Of a stretch of 11,090 nt of DNA, positions 1 to 7,424 are shown one piece after another; position 1 is the first letter of the stretch, and every line of letters starts with the position of its first letter. A program made the translations under genes and the position numbers. The notes beneath the pieces are model-generated. The model saw only the letters and a program-made list of their open reading frames with translations. It made no database searches and was not told where the DNA came from. The stretch comes from Azohydromonas lata NBRC 102462 (GTDB lineage Bacteria > Pseudomonadota > Gammaproteobacteria > Burkholderiales > Burkholderiaceae_C): assembly GCA_945878385.1 (NCBI GenBank), contig CAMCTE010000080.1, positions 1 through 11,090 on the forward strand. The letters are read 5' to 3'.

Positions 1-2179
1 CGTTGATGGGCTTGCCCACATCTACGGCAATCCATGCCTTGACGACTTTGGCGCCCTTGCCTAAAACGCCCTTGGTCTTGTCGCTGGTGTCGATTTCGAC
101 CACGGCTGCGGTGAAGGACTTCGCCTCCTGGTGCACGGCCAGACCCAACGCGCGGCCCAGGCGGCGGTTGGCGACGTGGTTGTAGGTGGCCCAGCCAGAA
201 CGCTCGTAGACATCCCTAAGCACCGCCTTCGCACGATCCAAACGCAGGTACTTCATGCGGAAGGAGTAGGGGTCCATGCCCATCGAGCCGGCCAGTTCAT
301 CCACCAGAATTTCTTCTGTGCTGCGGAAGGGTTGGATGTGCACCGAGCGGTAGGACACCGTGTTCATCACGATGTTGGCGGGAATCAGTTCTTTGGTTTG
401 CACACCCCAGTTGTAGGGCGACGACACCATGGTCTTGAAGAAGAACTGCTCCACCGCCAGGTGGGCGGGTCCGTTCTGGGTGATGCCCAGGGGAGGCGAT
501 ACGGCCAGCATTGTGGAGATGTCGCCGTAGCCGTGACGGGTGTCCAAGCGCGGTGAGGAGGCGAATTGCTCGAAGGCAACCACACGACCGGCCAGCACAT
601 GCGCCTTCAGGCGGTGATGTTGCTGAGGACGACCGCGCGTGTGGCGCACGTCGTCACTGCGGTGGTACATCAGCTTGATGACCTTCCTGGTCACGCGCGA
701 GGCGTGGGCAGCCACCTGAACCGGGTCCCAGAACAGGCGACGGCCAAATGAACCACCGGAGGGAATCACGTGAGCAATCACATTGAGGGGATTCGGCACG
801 ATGCCCAGGTCCAGTGCCACAGCATTCACCGTGGCCTGCGGGCTCTGCAGGCCGGCCCAGATTTCCAAGCCGCCAGTGCGCACCACGCCAGCGTCGACGA
901 TGGCGCACTCGACTTCCAGCGAAGCCGCCACCGCGGGCGGATAGGTGAAGGTGCCCTCCACCGTCTTGTCGGCCAGCAAGCCCACGGGAGAAGGAATCAC
1001 GGCCAGATTGGCAGCCAACTGTTCGTTGATGGCGCGGTTGGTGTCCTTGCCCTTGGGCAGGGTGCCGTCGCCCGTCCACTCAATTTGCAGGGCGCGTGCG
1101 GCGTCCCAGGCTTGACCGTAGGTTTCGGCCACCACCACCACCGCGGGCGGGTAGGGCGTGATGATGGCGTTGGAGTCGGGCAGTACCGGCACCAGCGGCG
1201 CGGGGGGCGGCACGATGTCCAGCACGCCCGGCATGGCCTTGACGGCAGCTTCGTTGAGGATCCGGCCGAACTTCTGGTTGATTCGGGGCGCCATCCGAAC
1301 CATGGCGGGCTTGGCCAAGTCCAAAGCGCCCTTGCCGGCGTCGGGGCCTGAGGTCAGCTTGGGCGACGCTGGCCAGTCACTCTGCACCTGGTCGAGCGTG
1401 AACTTCTTGCCGCCGGTGACGATGTCCAGCGCATCCAGGCGGGGGATGACCTTGTCGGCCTTTCCGGTCAAGGCTGCTGTCGTGCGCTGGATGGGGGCCA
1501 GCGCGAAGGACTTGATGTCGCTGCGCTTGAGCTTGGCCGCACGCGCCGACACCTGCCCGAAGCCCAAGCGAGCGCCGCCGGGCGCAGCGATCACGCCGCC
1601 TGGCAGGATTCGCAGCACGGTGGGGGCCACACCCAGCATCAGGGCAGCGGCCGTGAGCATCTTCAACTGCAGCACCTGCACGATCAGGGGCATGCCTTCA
1701 TCAAAGGCACGCACATTGGCCGACCCACCGGTGATCTGGTTGGGGCCGAGCTCGTTGCGCGCATCTTCCAGCGGCACTTCCACCTGGCTCAGGTCCAGGC
1801 CCATGGCGTCAGCCAGCATGATGCCCACGGCCGTCTGGATGCCGCAGCCCTGGTCCAGGCGCGGCAGGAACAGACGCAACTTGCCGGTTTCCAACACATC
1901 CACCCTCACCAGCGCCATCGTCAGCTGCGAGGGCTTGTTGATGGAGTCGGCCACATCGAAGTGGTCGGTCAGGTCCGGCGGCGTGAGGGGCAGTGGTGAA
2001 TTGACCAGGCCCAGCAGGGAAGGCAAGCCCTGCGCTTCAGCCTCGCTGCTGCCCAAACCCAAACCCACCGACAGGACGGGGCCCGCGATGGAGTACGTGA
2101 ACATCTGCCTGCGGTTCAATCCTTCAGCCGGTGTGGCGCCCTGTGCGGCGTCGGCTTGCTGGATACGGTGTTCCCTCAT
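1..2179 (-). CDS. Tat-exported molybdopterin-binding large subunit, xanthine dehydrogenase/IorB-like family (C-terminus cut by window)
   Basis: An unbroken frame of 726 codons runs from an ATG at 2179 off the left edge. It encodes a large subunit of the molybdenum hydroxylase family (xanthine dehydrogenase, isoquinoline 1-oxidoreductase beta), which normally oxidises an aldehyde or heterocycle using Mo-molybdopterin with a small 2Fe-2S partner. Residues 21-29 (LNRRQMFTY), a hydrophobic stretch at about 31-43 and AEA before Q50 form a Tat signal, so a periplasmic enzyme is likely. Family landmarks are QGCGIQT (110-116), GGSFGRR (475-481), YHRSDDVRH (505-513) and RSTEEILVDELA (619-630). The C-terminal segment that carries the catalytic Glu lies outside the window. 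The start is supported by AGGAG six bases upstream. It follows gspF in the same direction after 161 nt and probably has its own promoter. Family is secure; substrate is unknown. The electron-transfer partner is not visible. Confidence 0.88.
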   Translation of the reverse strand, partial: MREHRIQQADAAQGATPAEGLNRRQMFTYSIAGPVLSVGLGLGSSEAEAQGLPSLLGLVNSPLPLTPPDLTDHFDVADSINKPSQLTMALVRVDVLETGKLRLFLPRLDQGCGIQTAVGIMLADAMGLDLSQVEVPLEDARNELGPNQITGGSANVRAFDEGMPLIVQVLQLKMLTAAALMLGVAPTVLRILPGGVIAAPGGARLGFGQVSARAAKLKRSDIKSFALAPIQRTTAALTGKADKVIPRLDALDIVTGGKKFTLDQVQSDWPASPKLTSGPDAGKGALDLAKPAMVRMAPRINQKFGRILNEAAVKAMPGVLDIVPPPAPLVPVLPDSNAIITPYPPAVVVVAETYGQAWDAARALQIEWTGDGTLPKGKDTNRAINEQLAANLAVIPSPVGLLADKTVEGTFTYPPAVAASLEVECAIVDAGVVRTGGLEIWAGLQSPQATVNAVALDLGIVPNPLNVIAHVIPSGGSFGRRLFWDPVQVAAHASRVTRKVIKLMYHRSDDVRHTRGRPQQHHRLKAHVLAGRVVAFEQFASSPRLDTRHGYGDISTMLAVSPPLGITQNGPAHLAVEQFFFKTMVSSPYNWGVQTKELIPANIVMNTVSYRSVHIQPFRSTEEILVDELAGSMGMDPYSFRMKYLRLDRAKAVLRDVYERSGWATYNHVANRRLGRALGLAVHQEAKSFTAAVVEIDTSDKTKGVLGKGAKVVKAWIAVDVGKPIN

Positions 2180-2185
2180 CCTCGT

Positions 2186-2190
2186 CTCCT
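2186..2190 (-). promoter_or_regulatory. Ribosome binding site of the molybdoenzyme gene
   Basis: On the minus strand the sequence AGGAG sits six bases before the ATG at 2179. It is the clearest Shine-Dalgarno sequence seen in this window and fixes the start so that the protein opens with a complete Tat signal. Confidence 0.75.
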
Positions 2191-2262
2191 CTTGTTGGTC
2201 ATCTGGGTTACCAGCGAGTATGAAGAGAGGTGGTTCAAACGCACACCCCGCATCCGTGGGGC

Positions 2263-2293
2263 CGGTGTTTCCCTAGCGCAAGGGAAATCACCG
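2263..2293. promoter_or_regulatory. 12-bp imperfect palindrome upstream of the molybdoenzyme gene (candidate operator)
   Basis: The left arm (2263-2274, CGGTGTTTCCCT) pairs with the right arm (2281-2293) with one unpaired T at 2288, around a 6-base centre AGCGCA. The inner 7 bp (TTTCCCT/AGGGAAA) are perfect. Its centre lies about 99 nt before the molybdoenzyme start and about 64 nt past the gspF stop. No T-tract follows on either strand, so an intrinsic terminator is unlikely. A dimeric regulator site for the downstream gene fits the position better. An mRNA 3'-end hairpin for the gsp transcript remains possible. The regulator is unknown. Confidence 0.45.
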
Positions 2294-2306
2294 ATGTGCG
2301 CCGCGT

Positions 2307-2323
2307 GCGGCAACGCCTGCCGC
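2307..2323 (-). terminator. GC-rich hairpin just after gspF (weak terminator or 3'-end stabiliser candidate)
   Basis: A perfect 6-bp inverted repeat, GCGGCA/TGCCGC with a 5-base loop, begins 17 nt after the gspF stop codon. It lies where the gsp transcript would end. No run of T follows it on the minus strand, so it lacks the hallmark of a Rho-independent terminator. It might mark or protect a 3' end produced by another route, or it may be a chance feature of GC-rich DNA. Confidence 0.25.
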
Positions 2324-2340
2324 GAGAAGTCAAAGGAGGC

Positions 2341-3558
2341 TCAGCGCACCCAGGTATTGAGCTGGATGATGGGCAACAGCACGGCCAGCACGATCAGCAT
2401 CACCATGCCACCCATGCCCACGATCAGCAGGGGCTCCAGGATGGTGGCCAGGGCCATGGCACGACGCTGCACTTCACCCCCCAATTGGGTGGCTGCCCGC
2501 TGCAGCATCAGGGGCAGGTTGCCGGTCTGTTCGCCCAAGCGCGCGAACATGGCCAGCAGCCCCGGAAAGCGCCGCTTGTCGGCCAGCGCGCTGGCCAGCG
2601 GTGCACCTTCACGCACCTGTACCAGGGCCTGCAGGGCATCGTCTTTCATGGCACGGTTGGACAAGGTCTCTGCTGCGGCTTGCAGTGCCTTGAGGATGGG
2701 AACGCCCGCGCCTGCCAGCATGGCCAGCGTACCGGCGAAGCGGGCACTGTTGTAGCCTCGAGCCAATCGGCCCACAAGCGGCAGCTTGAGCCATGCCGCA
2801 TCGGCACGCAGGGCCAAGGCCGGCACCTTGAGTGCCAAATGCGCCCCCAAGGCGGCGCCCAGCAGGGCCAGCAGCAGCAGCCAGCCGTGGTGGCGGATGA
2901 AGTCGCTGATGGCCAGCATCATCACCGTCAACCCCGGCAGGGCGCGCTTGGAGCCGGTGAACACGCTGGCCACCTGGGGCACCACATAGGTCACCAGGAA
3001 GACGACGATCACCACTGACAACAAGGACACGATGGCCGGATAGAGCGTCGCGGCCAGCAGTTTGGCCTTGAGCGCCTGCTGGGCCTCCAGATCGTCGGCC
3101 AGGCTTTCCAGTACTTGCCCCAGGGCACCGGTCTGTTCGCCGGCGGCCACCACAGCGCGATAGACCTCATCGAATTCCCGCGGCGCGCGTGACAGGGCCT
3201 GCGCAAAGGGCGCGCCTGCGTTGACTTCACTGCGCAGCAACGCCAGCAGTTCCCGCTGTCGCCGGTCCTCTGATTCGTCCATCAGCGCGGTCAGTGCCCG
3301 CTCCAGGGGCAGACCGGACACCAGGAGGCCGGCGAGCTGACGCGTCCACACGGTACGCGTGGCGGGGCTGAACACGCGCCGGGTGAAGGCGTTGCGGGTG
3401 CGCGATTCGTCCGCAGCGGCGGCCACGATGGAGACTGCCATCGGAACCAGTTGCCGCGCGCGCAACTGCTGTCGCGCGCCGCGTTCGCTGTCGGCCTCGA
3501 TGAGGTCCTTGACGGTGCGGCCCTGGGCGTCCAGGGCTTCGTAGCGGTAGGCGGGCAT
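2341..3558 (-). CDS. gspF: T2SS inner-membrane platform protein GspF
   Basis: GspF is the polytopic inner-membrane protein at the core of the T2SS assembly platform. It contacts the ATPase GspE and the GspL/GspM pair and couples ATP hydrolysis to pseudopilus growth. The product is 405 residues, the usual family length. It begins with the typical MPAYRYEALDAQGR opening and carries two T2SSF domains at about 70-192 and 272-394. Both contain the related G-E-Q-T-G motif (EQTGALGQVLESLADDLE near 141-158; GEQTGNLPLML near 342-352). Three membrane segments lie at about 168-195, 223-242 and 373-400. It is the last gene of the gsp cluster, 12 nt after gspE. No strong ribosome binding site is seen, so translational coupling to gspE is likely. 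No defects are visible. Confidence 0.96.
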   Translation of the reverse strand: MPAYRYEALDAQGRTVKDLIEADSERGARQQLRARQLVPMAVSIVAAAADESRTRNAFTRRVFSPATRTVWTRQLAGLLVSGLPLERALTALMDESEDRRQRELLALLRSEVNAGAPFAQALSRAPREFDEVYRAVVAAGEQTGALGQVLESLADDLEAQQALKAKLLAATLYPAIVSLLSVVIVVFLVTYVVPQVASVFTGSKRALPGLTVMMLAISDFIRHHGWLLLLALLGAALGAHLALKVPALALRADAAWLKLPLVGRLARGYNSARFAGTLAMLAGAGVPILKALQAAAETLSNRAMKDDALQALVQVREGAPLASALADKRRFPGLLAMFARLGEQTGNLPLMLQRAATQLGGEVQRRAMALATILEPLLIVGMGGMVMLIVLAVLLPIIQLNTWVR

Positions 3559-3570
3559 GGCGCTGCGGGG

Positions 3571-4992
3571 CTATTCGCGGGTCACGCGAAGCACTTCCTC
3601 AGCGGAGGTGATGCCCAAGCCCACCAGGCGCTGCCCGTCTTCGCGCATGGGCTGCAGCCCTGAAGCCACTGCGGCCTGCGCCAAGGCGCTCTCGGCGGCG
3701 CGGTTGTGGATGAGTTCGCGCACCTGGGAGTCAGCCGTCATCAGTTCATAGACGCCGGTACGGCCCTTGTAGCCGGTGTGGCCGCATTCGCTGCAACCCA
3801 CGGGATGCCACAGGCCGTGTTCGTCCTGCCGCTTGCAAGACGGGCACAACTTGCGCACCAGGCGCTGGGCCAACACGCCGAGCAGGGAGCTCGACAACAG
3901 AAAGGGTTCCACCCCCATGTCGGTGAGGCGGGTGACGGCGCTGGGTGCGTCGTTGGTGTGCAGCGTGGCCAACACCAGGTGGCCTGTGAGAGAGGCTTGG
4001 ATGGCGATCTGCGCGGTTTCGAAGTCGCGGATTTCACCGATCATGATCACATCCGGGTCTTGTCGCAGGATGGCGCGCAAGGCCTTGGCGAAAGTGAGAT
4101 CGATCTTGGCGTTGACCTGTGTTTGGCCGATGCCCGGCAATTCATATTCGATCGGGTCTTCCACCGTCAGGACATTGGTGGTGCTGGTGTCCAGTGTCTG
4201 CAGCGCAGCATAAAGCGTGGTGGTCTTGCCACTGCCGGTGGGCCCGGTGACCAGCACGATGCCGTGCGGTTGCTGCACCAGGGTTTCGAAGGGTTGCAGC
4301 ACTTCAGCGCTCATGCCCAAACCCGCCAGGGTGAACTTGGCCTCACCCTTGTCCAACAGACGCAGCACGGCGCGCTCACCGTGGGCACTGGGCAGGGTAG
4401 AAACGCGCACATCCACTGCCCGTCCACCGATGCGCAGCGAGATGCGGCCGTCCTGCGGCAGGCGCTTCTCGGCGATGTCCAGCTCGGCCATGATCTTCAG
4501 GCGGGAGATCAGCGCCGCATGCAGCGCCCGGTTGGGCTGCACCACTTCGCGCAGCGTGCCGTCCACCCGAAAGCGCACGGAACTGGCGCGCTCATAGGGT
4601 TCGATGTGGATGTCGCTGGCGCCGTCTTTGGCGGCTTGGGTGAGCAGCGCGTTGAGCATGCGGATGATGGGCGCGTCGTTGGCGGCCTCCAGCAGGTCTT
4701 CCACGGCCGGGAGGTCCTGCAGCAGGCTGGACAGGTCCACCGCGCTTTCCACTTCGCCCACCACGGCTGCTGCGTCGCTGTCGCCACCGGCATAGGCCTG
4801 GGCGATGCGGCGGTCCAACTGTTCGTCGTCGATCTCTTCGATCACGCCGTAGCCCTGCAGCCGGCGTACTTCGGCCAAGGCGGGCCAGGCGGTACGCGCA
4901 GAAATCAGCAGGGTACGCCGCCGCCCGTCGTCTTCGAGCAGCAGGCGCTGCGACTTGGCAAAACCGTAGGGAAGTGGAAACCGCGCAGCCAT
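3571..4992 (-). CDS. gspE: T2SS cytoplasmic ATPase GspE
   Basis: GspE is the hexameric secretion ATPase that sits under the inner-membrane platform through GspL and powers pseudopilin assembly. In the 473-residue product the order is: a short N-terminal domain (1-100); a linking domain with SDIHIEPYE (126-134) and FRVDGTLREV (141-150); Walker A GPTGSGKT (250-257); Asp box VEDPIEY (277-283); Walker B region DPDVIMIGEIRD (312-323); and His box GHLVLATLHTND (337-348). A zinc-type tetracysteine follows, with C383/C386 and C400/C403. The spacing between the two Cys pairs is 13 residues, shorter than the roughly 29 I recall for enteric and Vibrio GspE. PilB and other assembly ATPases are related, but the gsp neighbours settle the assignment. 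The gene begins 10 nt after the gspD stop; a GAGG sequence overlaps that stop. Confidence 0.97.
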   Translation of the reverse strand: MAARFPLPYGFAKSQRLLLEDDGRRRTLLISARTAWPALAEVRRLQGYGVIEEIDDEQLDRRIAQAYAGGDSDAAAVVGEVESAVDLSSLLQDLPAVEDLLEAANDAPIIRMLNALLTQAAKDGASDIHIEPYERASSVRFRVDGTLREVVQPNRALHAALISRLKIMAELDIAEKRLPQDGRISLRIGGRAVDVRVSTLPSAHGERAVLRLLDKGEAKFTLAGLGMSAEVLQPFETLVQQPHGIVLVTGPTGSGKTTTLYAALQTLDTSTTNVLTVEDPIEYELPGIGQTQVNAKIDLTFAKALRAILRQDPDVIMIGEIRDFETAQIAIQASLTGHLVLATLHTNDAPSAVTRLTDMGVEPFLLSSSLLGVLAQRLVRKLCPSCKRQDEHGLWHPVGCSECGHTGYKGRTGVYELMTADSQVRELIHNRAAESALAQAAVASGLQPMREDGQRLVGLGITSAEEVLRVTRE

Positions 4993-5002
4993 CTGCCCTA
5001 CC

Positions 5003-7411
5003 TCATCGGCCCGAAGGGACGGGCGACGGTGTGGCCGGCGTGCCGTCGGGGTTCACTGGGATGCGGGTGCCGCCCCTGGGAATCACAACCGGATTGCTGC
5101 CCAGGGTGCTGGAGGGTGCCGCAGGGCGGTTGGCAGCGGGGTTCGGTGACGGCGCTGGGGCGGGTGCGGGAACAGGTGCAGGAACCGGTGCAGCGACAGG
5201 TGCAGCGACGGGTGCAGGAACCGGCACTGGAACAGGTGCCGTGCGCACTGCGCCACCCACCGCAGGCAGCAGGGGGCGCGCGCCGTCATCGAGCACATTG
5301 CTCCCCGAAGGCTGCATCTGCAACTGTTGCGCGCGGATGGCGTCGTAGCGGTCCAGCGTGATGGAGTCGGCCGACTGTTGGGTGCGCAACACCACGGGCC
5401 GCAGGAACACCATCAGGTTGCTCTTGACGCGGCGCTTGTTCTCGCTGCGGAACAGCGAACCCACGACCGGCAGACCACCCAGACCAGGGACGCGGTCTTC
5501 ACCGTCGGCGAACTCTTCTTTGAGCAGGCCACCCAGGACGATGATCTGGCCGTCGTCGACCACCACCGAAGTTTCGATGGAGCTCTTGTCGGTGGTGGGG
5601 CCGGCGGTGGTGGTGGCGCCGGGCACCACGTTGGAATTCTCCTGGAACACCTGCATGCGCACCGTGCCTCCTTCACCAATCTGGCTGCGGATGCGCAGGG
5701 TCAGGCCCACGTCGCGCCGCTCGATGGTTTGAAAGGGATTGACGGCGCCGGTGCCGCCCACCGTGTTGGTGAAGCTGCCGGTGACGAAAGGAACATTCTG
5801 GCCAATGACGATCTTGGCCTCTTCGTTGTCCAGCGCCACGAGGTTCGGCGTGGACAGCACATTCGCGCCGGCCTGCGTTTCCAGAAAGCGGGCCAGCGAC
5901 GCCAGGGTGTAGATGCTGCCAGTCATGCGCACCAGACCCAGATTCAAGCCGGCGCCCGGTGGTGCCGTGATGGTGCCGCTGGCTGCACCCAACTGCAGGT
6001 TGACGATGTTGTTGCCGCCGGCTCCGAAGTTGGTGCCACCCACCACGACGTTTCGATCGCCCTTCTGACCCAGGACGCCTTGCCACTGGATGCCGAACTC
6101 GGCGGCCTTGCTGGCGTCGATCTTGACGATCAGCGACTCCACATAGATTTGTGCACGGCGCGAATCGAGTTGGTCGATCACGGCGCGGATCTGTCGGTAC
6201 AGGGGTTCGCTGGCGGTGATGATGAGAGCGTTGGTGGCCGGATCGGCCTGGATGAATCCGCCCGTGGATGGTGCCGCGCTGCCTTGCACCGGACTGGTGG
6301 CTTGGCTGCTGAGCCCGCTGATGCCGGCACCACCTGCTGCGGTGGAGGGCGCAGCCATCGTGGCCGGTGCCGCGCCTCCTGCCTGCAGGCTGGGCCCGGC
6401 ACCGCCACCCCCAGGCCCGGCCGCTGCAGCGAATGCAGCCCTGAGCACGGTGGCCAGGCGCGTGGCGTCGGCATTCTTGAGGTAGACCACCCAAATGTTG
6501 CCCTTGGCCGCCTGGCCTTCCAGTGGGCGGTCCAAGGCTTGGATGGCCGCCTTGATCTGGCCGAGGCGCGACGCATTGGGAGCCCGAACAATGAGGCTGT
6601 TGGTGCGAGGGTCGGCCAAGACCGAAACGCCACCCGCACCTGCCGCGGCCGGAGCCCCGGGCACTGCGGCGGCGCCGCCTTCAGCCACGCGCTGCACCAC
6701 GGCGGCCAAGTCGCTGGCCACTGCATGGCGCACTGGGATGACCTCAAGGTCGGTGGCCGCAGGCTGGTCCAGTGCAGCCACGATGCGCGCAATGCGCTGC
6801 AGGTTGTCGGCGTAGTCGGTGATCACCAGGCTGTTGTTGCCCGGGCTCACATTGATCGTGTTGTTAGGGCTGATCAGCGGGCGCAGCACGGCCACCAGGT
6901 TGTTGGCTTGTTCGTGGTTGAGCCGGAAGATCTGAGTGACGATCTGGTCGCCGCGGGTGTCCACATCATTGACGCCCACCGTGCCAGCCTGAATCTTGGC
7001 CTCGGCCTCGGGCAGGATCTTGAGCAAGCCGCCCGACTCCACCATCGAGAAGCCCGAGCCCCGCAGCGCAGACAGGAAACTCAGATAAGCCTCGAACACT
7101 GGGATCGGCCGTTCGGCATACAGGGTGATGGGCGCCTTGACCCTTGGGTCGACCACGATGGGTCGGTTGATCATCACGCTGACTGCACGGGCCACCGATT
7201 CGATGTCGGCGTTGACGAAGTTCAGTGTGACAGGTTCATTGGACCGCGCGGTGCTGGCACCCACCACACCCGGTGCTGCAGTACCACGCGCTGCCGCGGC
7301 CGCGCCGGGCTGCGCACCTGCGTCGGGTGTCAGCGACCAGCAACTCGCGACGGCCGCGCCCAGGGTCAGCAGCAGCGGCGGTTTGGCGATCTTGCGTTGT
7401 AACTTGCTCAT
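5003..7411 (-). CDS. gspD: T2SS outer-membrane secretin GspD, possibly a lipoprotein
   Basis: GspD forms the multimeric outer-membrane channel through which folded proteins leave the periplasm. I take the ATG at 7411 as the start (802 residues) because a signal peptide begins there. An ATG at 7456 would add 15 polar residues and overlap gspN by 32 nt. The N0 domain opens with VTLNFVNADIESVARAVS (61-78). N1-N3 repeats cover about 155-427, with a 55-residue Gly/Ala/Ser loop (331-385) in the last one. The secretin domain follows, with the signature VPGLGGLPVVGSLFRS (641-656) and a final strand near NLMVFLRPVVLR (665-676). The tail (725-756) is a Pro-Val-Ala repeat. Residues 21-24 (VASC) form a lipobox and C24 is the only cysteine. 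Cleavage by signal peptidase I at AGA/Q34 is the alternative. The gene starts 13 nt after gspN; no strong Shine-Dalgarno is seen. Confidence 0.95.
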   Translation of the reverse strand: MSKLQRKIAKPPLLLTLGAAVASCWSLTPDAGAQPGAAAAARGTAAPGVVGASTARSNEPVTLNFVNADIESVARAVSVMINRPIVVDPRVKAPITLYAERPIPVFEAYLSFLSALRGSGFSMVESGGLLKILPEAEAKIQAGTVGVNDVDTRGDQIVTQIFRLNHEQANNLVAVLRPLISPNNTINVSPGNNSLVITDYADNLQRIARIVAALDQPAATDLEVIPVRHAVASDLAAVVQRVAEGGAAAVPGAPAAAGAGGVSVLADPRTNSLIVRAPNASRLGQIKAAIQALDRPLEGQAAKGNIWVVYLKNADATRLATVLRAAFAAAAGPGGGGAGPSLQAGGAAPATMAAPSTAAGGAGISGLSSQATSPVQGSAAPSTGGFIQADPATNALIITASEPLYRQIRAVIDQLDSRRAQIYVESLIVKIDASKAAEFGIQWQGVLGQKGDRNVVVGGTNFGAGGNNIVNLQLGAASGTITAPPGAGLNLGLVRMTGSIYTLASLARFLETQAGANVLSTPNLVALDNEEAKIVIGQNVPFVTGSFTNTVGGTGAVNPFQTIERRDVGLTLRIRSQIGEGGTVRMQVFQENSNVVPGATTTAGPTTDKSSIETSVVVDDGQIIVLGGLLKEEFADGEDRVPGLGGLPVVGSLFRSENKRRVKSNLMVFLRPVVLRTQQSADSITLDRYDAIRAQQLQMQPSGSNVLDDGARPLLPAVGGAVRTAPVPVPVPAPVAAPVAAPVPAPVPAPAPAPSPNPAANRPAAPSSTLGSNPVVIPRGGTRIPVNPDGTPATPSPVPSGR
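5151..5240. repeat. 12-bp tandem repeat in the gspD 3' region encoding a Pro-Val-Ala tail
   Basis: About seven consecutive 12-bp units (plus-strand form GGTGCAGGAACC and variants) plus a partial unit lie in frame with gspD. The units at 5175-5186 and 5211-5222 are identical, and the two at 5187-5210 differ in one base. The first (5151-5162) and sixth (5223-5234) units are more degenerate. Each unit encodes four residues of the PVPA/PVAA type, so gain or loss of a unit would keep the frame. Confidence 0.85.
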
Positions 7412-7424
7412 GATGTGATTCTGG

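Noticed and set aside
1158..2276. Plus-strand open frame of 372 codons opposite the molybdoenzyme gene
   Set aside because: The minus strand here encodes an uninterrupted family protein with a Tat signal, so this frame is a shadow.
2332..2340. AAAGGAGGC on the plus strand, a perfect-looking ribosome binding site
   Set aside because: No start codon with a credible frame follows at normal spacing; the region beyond is the end of gspF on the other strand.
3706..5361. Plus-strand open frame of 551 codons opposite gspE and the end of gspD
   Set aside because: It crosses two well-supported minus-strand genes, shows no domain or signal, and has low-complexity composition.
5327..7402. Long plus-strand open frame of 691 codons opposite gspD
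   Set aside because: It is the antisense of a clear secretin gene. The His/Gln/Arg/Gly-rich translation has no recognisable domain and is a common by-product of high third-position GC.
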